This document shows, one piece after another, positions 51,940 through 61,534 of a stretch of DNA of 64,000 nucleotides. This DNA is from Porphyromonas gingivicanis JCM 15907 (GTDB lineage Bacteria > Bacteroidota > Bacteroidia > Bacteroidales > Porphyromonadaceae). A program made the position numbers and the translations under genes. The DNA lies in assembly GCF_000614585.1 (NCBI RefSeq), contig NZ_BAKX01000001.1:248001-312000 (forward strand). The letters run 5' to 3'. The notes beneath the pieces were generated by a model that was not told the DNA's origin, did not search any database, and saw only the letters and a list, made by a program, of their open reading frames with translations. How positions within the stretch are numbered: position 1 is the stretch's first letter; every line of letters begins with the position of its first letter.

Positions 51940-54136
51940 TTACTGTAATTGTTTTTCTTCTTTGGGTAATATTACGGGGACTTGCACCGATGCTTTTAGA
52001 TGTTCTTCTTCGAGAGAGAAGTGTACTAAGCTACCTGATTTAACTTCTCCATCAAGAATAAGGTCGGCAAAACGATCTTCTATTTCTGTTTGGAGTAGAC
52101 GTTTGAGAGGACGTACCCCGAATTTTGGGTCGAACCCTTTTCTTGCTAACCATTTACGCGCCTCTTCGGTGATAGAGAAAGAGTAGTGCTGACGGGCAAA
52201 TCTTTTTTGTAACGTATCCAATTCGTTTGAAACGATGCGTAGCAAGTCTTCCTCACGAAGATGAGCAAAGTGAATCACAGCATCCAAACGGTTCAAGAAC
52301 TCAGGGCTGAAAGTCCTTTGTAACTCCTTATCTATTATAGAGCGAGCCAAAGAATCCGCCTCTTGCACGGTATCTCTATCAGAGCGAAAACCTAATCCTG
52401 AGCCATACTCGCTTACACGACGGCTACCTACGTTGCCCGTCATAATAATGACCGTGTTCTTGAAATCGATTTTGCGACCGAAGCTATCGGTCAAAGCACC
52501 CTCGTCTAAGACAGTCAAGAGCATATTGAAGACTTCGGGGTGTGCTTTTTCTATTTCGTCCAAGAGAATTACCGAGTAGGGTTGGCGACGTACTTTTTCG
52601 GTGAGCTGTCCACCCTCTTCATAGCCTACATAGCCTGGAGGCGCTCCTATCAAGCGAGATACGGTAAACTTCTCTGAAAACTCGCTCATATCTACACGAA
52701 TTAAGCATCTTCATCGCCAAAAAGTTGTTCTGCTAGCTTCTTAGCTAAGAAAGTCTTCCCAACTCCCGTAGAGCCTAAAAAGAGAAAACTGCCGATAGGT
52801 TTCTTCTCATTGCGCAACCCTAAACGGTTGCGTTGGATAGCCTTGCTAACCTTTTCAATGGCCTCATCTTGCCCAATGACAATTTCTTTTAGGGTTGGGC
52901 TCAAAGCCTTTAGACGGGCTGTTTCTGCCTTGGCGATACGCTCAACAGGTACGCCCGTCATTAAGGCGACTACTCGTGCTATATGTCCTTCGTTTACTTC
53001 TGCGTACGCTTCTTCTTGATTGAGGCGTTCTTCTGCCTCCTCAATCTCTTTGGTGATGCTACGTTCTTTGTCTCGCCATGCTGCTGCCAGTTCATAATTG
53101 GTAGAGAGTACAGCCGCCTTACGCTTTTCTCTATAATCTTCACGAAGAGCCTCCAGACGCTGCAGTTCTGCATTCTGCGCCTTTTCACCGATGTGCATCC
53201 GTGCCCCTGCCTCGTCCAGAGCATCTATTGCTTTGTCAGGGAAGAAGCGATCTGACACATATCTATCGGTCAAATCAACTGCCGCTTTAAGGGCTTCATC
53301 CGTATAGTTTACTTTATGGAAGTGTTCGTAGAAACTTTTTATGTTTTGTAAGATGTCCAAAGTCTCTTCGGTAGAGGTGGGGGGAACAATTACCTTTTGA
53401 AAACGACGCTCCAAAGCTCCGTCCTTTTCGATACTCTTGCTGTACTCTGAGAGTGTGGTAGCTCCGATACAACGGATCTCTCCTCGAGAGAGGGCTGGTT
53501 TGAGCATGTTAGCCATATCCATAGAACCTTCAGTCCCCCCTGTACCGATAATTGTATGTATTTCGTCGATAAATAGGAGGATGTTGGGATTCTTTTTCAA
53601 CTCCTGTGTAACGGACTTTAGGCGTTCTTCAAATTGTCCACGATACTTAGTTCCTGCAACAAGAAGCCCCGTGTCGAGGCTCACAATACGTTTGCCAAAA
53701 AGGAAGCGAGGCGTTTTACGCTCTACAATACGCTGAGCTAACCCCTCTACAATAGCACTCTTTCCGACTCCTGGGTCTCCAATCAGTACAGGATTGTTTT
53801 TCTTGCGTCGACAGAGTATTTGTATCAGTCTCTCCAACTCTTTTTCTCTGCCTATCATAGGGTCTAATTTCCCCAATGAGGCCAACTGTGTGAGGTCTGT
53901 TCCAAAAGAGTCCAGAGCAGGATCTTCGCCATTTTTTCCTTTTCTCCTTCTCGTGAAACATTATCCTTAGAGGCTTCTTCTCTATCCTTGCCTTCAAGGT
54001 CTTCCTGCTCACCATCAGAGTCAAAGTCCTGATTGAGACCATTTGAAGTTTCCAAGGGAGATGAAGAGAAAATCACCTCTTCGTCTACCCAATCATATTC
54101 TTTGGGGAGAAAACTCCCTATTTTTTGTTTTTCCAT
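51940..54136 (-). CDS. clpC: ClpC-like AAA+ unfoldase without the Clp N-domain, two frameshifts
   Basis: Probable ATPase subunit that unfolds proteins for ClpP. From ATG 54136 (MEKQKIGSFLPKEYDW) the restored product is 732 residues. One A is missing near 53935 and one T near 52703. Domain D1 has GDPGVGKSAIVEG and LFIDEIHTI; a short ClpC-type middle segment follows; D2 has GSTGVGKTFLAKKLAEQ and VILLDEIEKAHPEVFN. The loop YGSGLGFRSD carries LGF, the position used to bind ClpP. The usual N-terminal domain of about 140 residues, where adaptors bind, is absent. In its place are about 60 acidic, low-complexity residues up to DSFGTDLTQLASLGKLDPMIG. No N-domain is visible upstream in any frame. A GTG at 54169 is an alternative start. 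htpG follows. Confidence 0.88.
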
Positions 54137-54267
54137 ATATGTTAATGCCTGTTGCGCTTTAGCGTACACCTTTTTATATTAAGGATTTACGAGATGCAAC
54201 ACGCTACGATGTTTTATACAATAAATGTGCCAATGTAGTTGCTCTGATCTCATACTAAAACCCTGTG

Positions 54268-54333
54268 ATAGGTATAATGGTTTCTCTTAAACTCATTGAT
54301 GGTTTTGAGGCAAAGGGTTAATCGTTTCAAGTA
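54268..54333. repeat. 22-bp degenerate tandem repeat, three units (site D)
   Basis: Units at 54268-54289, 54290-54311 and 54312-54333. Unit 1 has AGGTATAATGGTTT as in site B, unit 3 has AAAGGGTTAAT as in sites A and C. It fills the 321-bp divergent gap between the clp gene and the DUF4294 gene. Confidence 0.65.
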
Positions 54334-54425
54334 TTTCCTATATACCTTTTTGAGATTACTCTTCCTTTAGTTTTTTGATCCCGTTTTTGTGGCACTCCCG
54401 ATTAGGTATAGTCAAGGATTATCTG

Positions 54426-54433
54426 TAAGTTTG
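54426..54433 (+). promoter_or_regulatory. Possible promoter of the DUF4294 gene
   Basis: TAAGTTTG matches TAnnTTTG 24 bp before the start at 54458; no well-spaced -33 box is present. Confidence 0.35.
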
Positions 54434-54457
54434 TTACCATACTAAAAGAGTTCGGCT

Positions 54458-55078
54458 ATGAGAAGATATATTGTTATAATCGCCTTATTGTGCTACTCTG
54501 GAGTGTTTCTCTATGGACAAGGACATTTTGACAAAGAGGCCGCTAAGCGAGTTAAAATAGAACGTGTAGAGGGAAGTGAAGATTCTCTTTATTTTGCCAT
54601 TTTGCCCGATATTACAGTAGAGCACCGCTTTCGATCTCGTTATGTGCCCTTGAGTTCGGAAGAAAAGACAGCTTATTGGAGACGTATACGTGATGTGAGA
54701 AAGGTGTACCCTTATGCCAATATGATTGCCCAAACCTTGATAGAAACCTATGAGTATATGGAGACCCTCCCGAATGACCGCGCTCGCAGTAGGCATCTTG
54801 ATAGAGTGGAAGAAGATCTGATGAAGCAGTACAAGCCAATTATGAAAACACTTACCTTGCGCCAAGGAGAGCTACTTATGAAGCTGGTACATAGGCAAAC
54901 TAAAAGTTCGAGCTATGAATTGATTAAGGCTTTTTATGGCGGTTTTAAGGCAGGGTGGTATAGTCTTTTTGCGAGCTTCTTTGGGGGTAATCTTAAGGTA
55001 AAGTATGACCCTCGCTACAATGCAGACGATGCTTTTACTGAGCGCGTTGTCTACCTTCACGAACATGATTTGTTGTAA
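54458..55078 (+). CDS. DUF4294-family exported protein
   Basis: A 206-residue protein with an N-terminal signal peptide (MRRYIVIIALLCYSGVFLYG). The segment YWRRIRDVRKVYPYANMIAQTLIETYEYMETL followed by QGELLMKLVHRQTKSSSYELIKAFYGGFKAGWY is the DUF4294 signature, a family found in Bacteroidetes and of unknown function. The sequence has no cysteine beyond the signal peptide and no obvious catalytic motif. It precedes the menaquinone cluster by 132 bp and is divergent from clp; whether it belongs with either is unclear. Confidence 0.8.
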   Translation: MRRYIVIIALLCYSGVFLYGQGHFDKEAAKRVKIERVEGSEDSLYFAILPDITVEHRFRSRYVPLSSEEKTAYWRRIRDVRKVYPYANMIAQTLIETYEYMETLPNDRARSRHLDRVEEDLMKQYKPIMKTLTLRQGELLMKLVHRQTKSSSYELIKAFYGGFKAGWYSLFASFFGGNLKVKYDPRYNADDAFTERVVYLHEHDLL

Positions 55079-55210
55079 TGATCCAAAGTCATCAGATAGA
55101 TTTTTAGTGGGGTAATATTTTGGCTACTCTGCCCAAATAGAGTAATTTCGCGAGAGTACGAACAAGCGGAGCTTCGCCTCCTCTTGGTAGTGTCAAGAAA
55201 GAATATAAGA

Positions 55211-55657
55211 ATGACTAAAAAAGAATTATTCCCCGAGAGTGAAGGAACCATCCTATCACAGTTGAATGCCCATATAAAAGGTACATTGATGGGGAGTTTA
55301 GGAATAGAATATACAGCTGTTTCGGAAGAAAGGGTAGAGGCGTTAATGCCTGTGAATGAACACACTTGCCAGCCATTTGGCATACTACATGGTGGAGCTA
55401 CTTTAGCTCTGGCAGAGACTGTGGCAGGGGTCGGTTCTAATGTACTTTGTCAAGATACTGAATGGTCAGTGGGTATCCAAGTTAGTGGTAATCATATAGC
55501 TTCGGCACGTTTGGGCGATAAAGTAAGAGCTGAGGGAGTGCTAATTCATAAGGGACGTCGAACGCATATTTGGCGAGTAGAGGTGATGAGTGTCTCTACG
55601 GGGCGATTGATTTCTTCTGTGCAAGTAACCAATGGTATTATTCCCAAGGAAGCATGA
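55211..55657 (+). CDS. menI: Hotdog-fold thioesterase, probable DHNA-CoA hydrolase
   Basis: A 148-residue PaaI/YbgC-type thioesterase. The hotdog helix region reads CQPFGILHGGATLALAETVAG, with the HGG and downstream Glu typical of 1,4-dihydroxy-2-naphthoyl-CoA hydrolases. ATG 55211 (MTKKELFPESEGTIL) is preferred; the frame extends upstream to GTG 55184. Its stop overlaps the menF start (ATGA). Because it leads a menF-menD-menB run and menI performs the step after MenB, menI is the best assignment. The evidence is context plus family, so substrate remains inferred. Confidence 0.8.
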   Translation: MTKKELFPESEGTILSQLNAHIKGTLMGSLGIEYTAVSEERVEALMPVNEHTCQPFGILHGGATLALAETVAGVGSNVLCQDTEWSVGIQVSGNHIASARLGDKVRAEGVLIHKGRRTHIWRVEVMSVSTGRLISSVQVTNGIIPKEA

Positions 55658-56736
55658 TACAGGCATTGGAGAGTGTCAAAAGTCTTTGGAAGAGGGCTAT
55701 CCCTTTTGCTCTTTATAGACTACCTAAAGAATCAAGAGCCGTACTTCTTGTTGGAGCAGAGTCTACGCTACGCTCTTATGATTCCGTTTCGGAGATAACC
55801 TTTGAAGAGAGTTTTGTTATAGCCCCTTTCAATGTAGATGAGAAGACACCAGTAGTAGCTTTTACTCCTTTGGAAGAATATCAAATACCTCTCAATAATG
55901 CAGAAACTACTGTAAATAACCTCTTTTCTGAACCCTCTTTTTCTGCTGTGGAAGCAAGTTATACGAATTTATTTAATGCTTATCATAGTGCCATACGAAG
56001 AGGAGAGGCGGAAAAGTTGGTTTTAGCTCGGCAACGCACACAGAAACTACCTGATTCATTTCCTCCTGTGGAGGCTTGGAAGAAGGCTACCGAGGCTTAT
56101 CCTCATGCTTTTGTTTATCTCGCTTATACTGAACCTACGGGACTTTGGTTGGGGGCTTCTCCCGAAGTATTACTCTCAGGAGAGGGAGGTACATGGAGTA
56201 CGACTGCCCTTGCGGGAACACAGCCTTTAGAAGAGGGTGCGCTCCCCACTTGCTGGACCGAAAAGAATAGGGCAGAGCAGGCATATGTGTCGACCTATAT
56301 ACGAGCTGTTTTAGCCCCTTTGGCTTCGCATCTGGAAGAGTCTACACCTTACACTATTCAAGCTGGGGCTATGGCGCATCTCAAGACCGATTTCTCCTTT
56401 CAACTTCACTCTTCTACAATTGTGCCTTTTCTCCTCAATGCATTGCACCCCACGCCTGCCGTGTGCGGATTACCCAAGCGAGAGGCATTGGAGTTCATCC
56501 TCCAGCATGAGCATGATAAGCGTAGCTATTACGCGGGCTTTTTAGGACGGATCTATCCAGAAGGAGCTACCCATATTTATGTAAATATCCGCTGTTTGCA
56601 TTGGCAGAGAGGGCAAGTAACGTTTTATGCAGGAGGGGGGATTGTCTCCTCTTCGGAGCTTGAGGAGGAGTGGCTCGAGACGGAGCGCAAGATGGATACG
56701 ATGGCGCGTTTAATAGCCGTAGACCCATCATGTTAA
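55654..56736 (+). CDS. menF: Isochorismate synthase
   Basis: Isomerises chorismate to isochorismate, the first committed step of menaquinone synthesis. The 360-residue protein from ATG 55654 (MIQALESVKSLWKRAIPFALY) shows the chorismate-using fold: GEAEKLVLARQRTQKL, GASPEVLLS, TTALAGTQPL, HLKTDFSFQL, LHPTPAVCGLPKREALEFI and FYAGGGIVSSSELEEEWLETERK near the end. The longer frame from 55570 overlaps the thioesterase gene and is not used. A 55-bp gap precedes menD. Confidence 0.93.
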   Translation: MIQALESVKSLWKRAIPFALYRLPKESRAVLLVGAESTLRSYDSVSEITFEESFVIAPFNVDEKTPVVAFTPLEEYQIPLNNAETTVNNLFSEPSFSAVEASYTNLFNAYHSAIRRGEAEKLVLARQRTQKLPDSFPPVEAWKKATEAYPHAFVYLAYTEPTGLWLGASPEVLLSGEGGTWSTTALAGTQPLEEGALPTCWTEKNRAEQAYVSTYIRAVLAPLASHLEESTPYTIQAGAMAHLKTDFSFQLHSSTIVPFLLNALHPTPAVCGLPKREALEFILQHEHDKRSYYAGFLGRIYPEGATHIYVNIRCLHWQRGQVTFYAGGGIVSSSELEEEWLETERKMDTMARLIAVDPSC

Positions 56737-56791
56737 TAGTATCCTGATAGGTTTGAGATAGGGCAGTAGAAAGATTCGGAAAAAGATTTGT

Positions 56792-58461
56792 ATGTACACC
56801 AACAAAAAAAGTGTTCTTCAGTTAGTTGCTTTGCTCAAAGGACATGGTATTACGAAAGTGGTACTTTGCTCGGGTAGCCGCAATATACCTCTAATTCAAA
56901 CCTTGGCATCGGTACCCTCTTTTAGTTGCTATCCGATGACCGATGAGCGCAGTGCTGGTTATTTTGCTTTGGGGCTCTCATTGAGTACAGCTCAGCCTGT
57001 TGTAGTATGTTGTACATCGGGTACAGCACTATTGAATTTGCATCCTGCCATTGCTGAAGCCTATTATCAGCAGGTGCCTTTGATTGTAATCTCTGCCGAT
57101 AGACCCTCTGCGTGGATTGGGCAGATGGATGGACAAACCCTTCCTCAAGAGAATTTATTCGGAGGGTTGGTCAAGAAATCAGTGTCATTACCACAAGTTC
57201 ACACAGAGGAAGATGAGTGGTATTGCAATCGTTTGATCAACGAGGCGTTGCTCGCTACCCACCATCATGGCAAGGGACCCGTCCATATCAATGTCCCCCT
57301 CTCGCTTCCTATATTTGACTTTTCAGAAACGCTACTGCCCGAGGAGCGAGTTATAGTGCGTTATGAAGGGCTAAATGTGTATGATAGAGATTATACAAGC
57401 CTCGTTGAACGCCTCAATGCGTATTCTAAGAAAATGGCGATAGCGGGGCAGATGAGCCTCATTTACCTATTTGATAAGCGAGCTTCGAAGCAGCTTTATA
57501 AGCACTTTGTTTGGTTTTCCGAGCATATAGCCAATCAAACCGTACCGGGCACACCGATAAAGAATTTCGACTTGGTTCTCCACTTCTTTACTGAACAGCA
57601 GAGGGCAGATTTAGCTCCTGACTTACTCATTACTTATGGGGGACATATCATTTCGAAAAATCTGAAGAACTATTTAAGAAACCACCCCCCGAAAGAGCAT
57701 TGGCATATAGCAAGGATGGAGAGATTATAGATTTGTTTGGCTCTTTGACAACGGTTATAGAGATGGATCCTTTTGAGTTTTGGGAGAAGATTGCCGACCT
57801 TCTTACAACGCCTCCCTCGGACTATCCTCGTCGTTGGGAAGTTTATTGTAGGAGAGAGGAAGCTCCCCAATTTTCTTATTCATCTATGTCTGCCGTGGGA
57901 GCATTACTCTCTGCTTTGCCTCCAGCTTCGGCACTTCATTTGGCGAATAGCTCTGCCGTTCGCTATGCACAGCTCTATCCATTGCCTCCGACCGTAGAGG
58001 TTTGTTCCAATCGAGGAACGAATGGTATCGAGGGGTCGCTCTCTACCGCTTTGGGATACGCTTTCTATTCCGATAAGATAAACTATCTCATCATTGGAGA
58101 TTTGAGTTTCTTTTACGATATGAATGCGCTGTGGTCTCAGCACGTGCGCTCGAATCTGCGTATCCTTTTACTCAACAACGGCGGAGGAGAGATATTCCAT
58201 ACATTGTCGGGACTTCAGATGTCTACCCAAGCTAAGCCCTACATTACTGCTCCGCACACAGCGTCTGCCCGAGCATGGGCAGAAGATTGCGGATTTACCT
58301 ATATCCGAGTGGAGAACGATGAACAATTGTCGCAGGCAATAAATGTACTAACCGATAGTAACGAACAACGCTCTCCTCTTCTTGTCGAGGTCTTTACGAA
58401 CCGAGAAGAAGATGCCGCACTACTCACTTCTTATTACAAACAATTATCTAAACAAAAATAA
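56792..58461 (+). CDS. menD: SEPHCHC synthase MenD, one frameshift
   Basis: Thiamine-dependent enzyme that adds succinic semialdehyde to isochorismate. ATG 56792 opens [20 protein letters not shown]. One A is missing near 57712: the first frame ends soon after EHWHIA, while the next continues [18 protein letters not shown]. Restored length is 556 residues, typical for MenD. Characteristic parts are [50 protein letters not shown] and the thiamine site [14 protein letters not shown] with [13 protein letters not shown]. Followed 4 bp later by menB. Confidence 0.93.
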
Positions 58462-58465
58462 AGCT

Positions 58466-59287
58466 ATGGCTATCAGAGAATGGACTATGATACGAGAGTA
58501 TGAGGAGATACTCTTCGATTTCTATAATGGTATTGCTCGCATCACGATAAATAGAGAGCGTTACCGTAACGCCTTTACTCCCACTACAACGGCAGAGATG
58601 AGCGATGCCCTCCGTATATGTCGAGAGGAATCAGATATAAATGTAGTGGTAATAACAGGGGCAGGTGACAAGGCTTTTTGTGCTGGAGGCGACCAGAATG
58701 TAAAGGGGAGAGGTGGTTACATTGATAAAGAGGGGGTGCCTCGTCTGAGTGTACTTGATGTGCAAAAGCAGATACGCTCGTTACCCAAGCCCGTTATTGC
58801 AGCGGTGAATGGGTTCGCCATTGGGGGTGGACATGTATTGCACGTAGTTTGCGACCTTACCATTGCTTCTGAGAACGCTCGTTTCGGACAGACGGGACCT
58901 CGTGTAGGTAGCTTCGATGCTGGGTTCGGGTCTTCTTATTTAGCTCGTGTCGTGGGACAGAAGAAGGCTCGAGAGATTTGGTTTCTCTGTCGTCAATACG
59001 ATGCACAAGAGGCTCTTGATATGGGCTTGGTTAATAAGGTGGTATCTCTTGAACAATTGGAAGACGAGTATGTGCAGTGGGCTGAGGAGATGATGCTTCT
59101 TAGTCCTTTGGCACTGCGCATGATTAAGGCAGGACTTAATGCAGAGTTGGATGGTCAGGCAGGTATACAAGAACTGGCGGGCGATGCCACAATGCTTTAC
59201 TATATGACCGATGAAGCGCAAGAGGGCAAGAATGCTTTTTTGGAAAAGAGAAAACCTAATTTTAAGCAATACCCCAAGTTCCCTTAA
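58466..59287 (+). CDS. menB: 1,4-Dihydroxy-2-naphthoyl-CoA synthase
   Basis: Closes the second ring of the naphthoquinone from O-succinylbenzoyl-CoA. The 273-residue crotonase-fold protein starts [20 protein letters not shown] and has the CoA-binding [11 protein letters not shown], the oxyanion-hole [36 protein letters not shown] and the [16 protein letters not shown] ending typical of MenB. Its ATG is 5 bases after the menD stop. menC, menE and menA are not in this window. A terminator follows at 59333. Confidence 0.95.
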   Translation: MAIREWTMIREYEEILFDFYNGIARITINRERYRNAFTPTTTAEMSDALRICREESDINVVVITGAGDKAFCAGGDQNVKGRGGYIDKEGVPRLSVLDVQKQIRSLPKPVIAAVNGFAIGGGHVLHVVCDLTIASENARFGQTGPRVGSFDAGFGSSYLARVVGQKKAREIWFLCRQYDAQEALDMGLVNKVVSLEQLEDEYVQWAEEMMLLSPLALRMIKAGLNAELDGQAGIQELAGDATMLYYMTDEAQEGKNAFLEKRKPNFKQYPKFP

Positions 59288-59332
59288 CGAGATTTCGTAT
59301 AGATTCTTGAGACAATCATCTTGTCAAGGAGC

Positions 59333-59378
59333 GTTGCATAATGGCGTAGGTGTATGCTGTTATGCAACAATTCTTTTT
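59333..59378 (+). terminator. Terminator of the menaquinone cluster
   Basis: GTTGCATAA (59333-59341) pairs perfectly with TTATGCAAC (59360-59368), followed after two bases by TTCTTTTTT. Confidence 0.8.
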
Positions 59379-59630
59379 TGGAAGGAGACTATTCAAAGGC
59401 TATAACATAAGTTTTCGCTCTGTTTAATGCTGTTGGGCAAAGGTTGTAATGTCGAAAAAGGCTATATCCAATTTCCCTTGTATGCTCTTTCTTTGTAGAG
59501 AAAGTATTGTTCTAGTGCCTCTAAAAATTAGAAAATATAATACCGCTCAGAAGTCGCTCTGGGAGCATTCTTTCGGATATCTCCGCATCGAGTGTTCAAA
59601 TTGGACGTGTCGAGAGAGTGGCTTAGACAT

Positions 59631-59696
59631 ACGTAAAATTTTATTGGGAACTTGTGTAACCAATTTTTGTACGTGTGTAATTTGTTTGTTGAATGT
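59631..59696. repeat. About 22-bp degenerate repeat, three units (site H)
   Basis: GTAA at 59633, 59656 and 59677 (spacing 23 and 21), each followed by a T-rich stretch. A pair of TAAT cores 22 bp apart lies upstream at 59425 and 59447. The 541-bp convergent gap between menB and dxr holds these, the menB terminator and one unconvincing frame. This is the weakest site of the family. Confidence 0.4.
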
Positions 59697-59828
59697 GGTG
59701 ATGAGGAAAATCTTTCACAGGGATTGCCTTTTACTGTTCACTCTCTTGATCCCATTACACTGTTGTTTTTCCTCTTTTTCATGATTTTGAAAAGCTATCG
59801 TTATGAGGTATATAAAGTAATATAGGGG

Positions 59829-60992
59829 TTAACGATATTTGCCCGATTGGATGAGAAGTTCTGTTTTCTGACGCACTTCATCGTTCGTGGTAATGAGAGC
59901 TTCTAACTCAAAAGGACGATTAGAAGCGAGCATTGTTGAGAGTATCTCTTCCAATACATAGCTCATTCCCCTAAAAGAGAGTCTTTTTTCAAGGAAGGCA
60001 GCAACGACTACCTCGTTGGCAGCATTAAGTATGCAAGGAGCTAAGCCCCCCATATCAAGTGTTTGATAGGCATAGGAGAGATTGGGAAATCGGGTCGTGT
60101 CGGGTCGTTCGAACGAAAGAGGAGTTTGTGTAAAGTCGTACCGAGGGTAAGTATTCGGTATTCGTTCTCCCAGTCCAAGTGCTAGGCTGATCGGAAGTCG
60201 CATATCAGGTTGTCCCATTTGTGCCTTTACACTACCATCAGAAAACTGTACCATAGAGTGTACTACACTTTGCGGGTGTACCAAAACTTCAATACTTCGT
60301 GCCGGCATATCAAACAACCAGTGAGCCTCAATCATTTCAAATCCCTTGTTCATGAGAGTTGCAGAGTCTATGCTCACCTTGGCTCCCATATCCCAAGTAG
60401 GATGTTTTAACGCTTGTTCGGGGGTTATAGTTTCTAATTGGTGTACAGAGTGTTTCAGAAAAGGTCCGCCCGAAGCAGTCAAAATTAATTTCTCAGGACG
60501 TGCTATCTCTCCCATTAGACATTGGTAAATAGCTGAATGTTCCGAATCTACAGGGTAGATAGTTACACCTTTTTGTTGCGCCTCCGCCATAATTAATTCT
60601 CCCGCAACAACCAAGGTTTCCTTATTTGCCAAGGCAATAGTTTTCTTTGCTCGAATGGCAGACAAAGTAGGTAGCACACCAGCATAGCCCACTAGGGCAG
60701 AGAGAACTATATCTATATCGGAGTGGGTAACGCTCTCTTCCAAAGCTTTCGCTCCAGCCGATACATTTATGGGGTAATTAGAGAGGCGCTCGCAGAGCAG
60801 AGTATAGAGTTTTTCGTTGGCTATTACCACCTCTCGAGGTTGGAATTCTTGCGCAAGCGTAGATAGTTGTTCTACGTGATTGTTGGCAGTTATAAGAACC
60901 ACTTCGAAAAGGTCAGAATTACTCCTAATAATATCTAAGGCTTGCATCCCAATGGACCCCGTAGCACCGAGGATAGCTATTTTCTTTTTCAT
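59829..60992 (-). CDS. dxr: 1-Deoxy-D-xylulose-5-phosphate reductoisomerase
   Basis: Converts the Dxs product to methylerythritol phosphate with NADPH. The 387-residue protein has the nucleotide-binding ILGATGSIGMQALDII, ALANKETLVVAGE, the metal and substrate site PVDSEHSAIYQCL, ILTASGGPFL and CILNAANEVVVAAFL. Length is normal. It lies 14 bp after rimM. Dxs, the step before, is at the other end of the window, so the pathway genes are not clustered. Confidence 0.96.
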   Translation of the reverse strand: MKKKIAILGATGSIGMQALDIIRSNSDLFEVVLITANNHVEQLSTLAQEFQPREVVIANEKLYTLLCERLSNYPINVSAGAKALEESVTHSDIDIVLSALVGYAGVLPTLSAIRAKKTIALANKETLVVAGELIMAEAQQKGVTIYPVDSEHSAIYQCLMGEIARPEKLILTASGGPFLKHSVHQLETITPEQALKHPTWDMGAKVSIDSATLMNKGFEMIEAHWLFDMPARSIEVLVHPQSVVHSMVQFSDGSVKAQMGQPDMRLPISLALGLGERIPNTYPRYDFTQTPLSFERPDTTRFPNLSYAYQTLDMGGLAPCILNAANEVVVAAFLEKRLSFRGMSYVLEEILSTMLASNRPFELEALITTNDEVRQKTELLIQSGKYR

Positions 60993-61006
60993 TGTTGGGT
61001 TAAATA

Positions 61007-61534
61007 TTAGTCAAGAAGACCTTCGGGGATTTGTAGCGAGATAACTTGTTGCTCAATGTCTATATACTGAACTAATTCGTCTGCAATGGGTATCCATACT
61101 TCTTCTGTATTTTCTCGAAGTACCACAAATAGTGTATTCAGAGTGGAGTCATCCACCTCAACAATAGTTCCTATCTTACGCTCCTCTTGGTCTAATAGAG
61201 TGAATCCAACGAAGTGCGTGGCAGAAAATTCTGTCTCCTCATTCAAAAACTTGCTCTCAATAAGCAGTGGCGCATTGGTATATAGTTCAGCTTCCTCCTT
61301 ACTATCTATGCCCTCGAATTTGAGCAGATACACATCCTCTCCCTTGGTGCGCCAACTCTCCAGCAAGAAAGGTACAGGAAGTGCATCAATCTCAATAAAA
61401 AGAAATAATTTCTGGCTCTCGGTATACTCCAAAATAGAGGGGAGATCAATAGTCAAGCGGGTATTTATCTCTCCGTGAATGCCATGAGCTCGCCCCAGTG
61501 TACCGATGGTAACTAAATTTAGCTCCTTGTTCAT
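61007..61534 (-). CDS. rimM: 16S rRNA processing protein RimM
   Basis: Helps assemble the 30S subunit head. The 175-residue protein starts MNKELNLVTIGTLGRAHGIHGE, with the GxHGIHGE-type N-terminal barrel, and has the C-terminal PRC-barrel domain (HFVGFTLLDQEERKIGTIVEVDDS ... EVWIPIADELVQYIDIEQQVISLQIPEGLLD). It overlaps the end of murA by 4 bp and is followed by dxr, so murA, rimM and dxr look like one transcript. Confidence 0.93.
   Translation of the reverse strand: MNKELNLVTIGTLGRAHGIHGEINTRLTIDLPSILEYTESQKLFLFIEIDALPVPFLLESWRTKGEDVYLLKFEGIDSKEEAELYTNAPLLIESKFLNEETEFSATHFVGFTLLDQEERKIGTIVEVDDSTLNTLFVVLRENTEEVWIPIADELVQYIDIEQQVISLQIPEGLLD

Noticed and set aside
59449-59784. 111-codon plus-strand frame between menB and dxr
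   Set aside because: It crosses repeat site H, has unusual composition with no recognisable domain and no promoter, so it is more likely chance.
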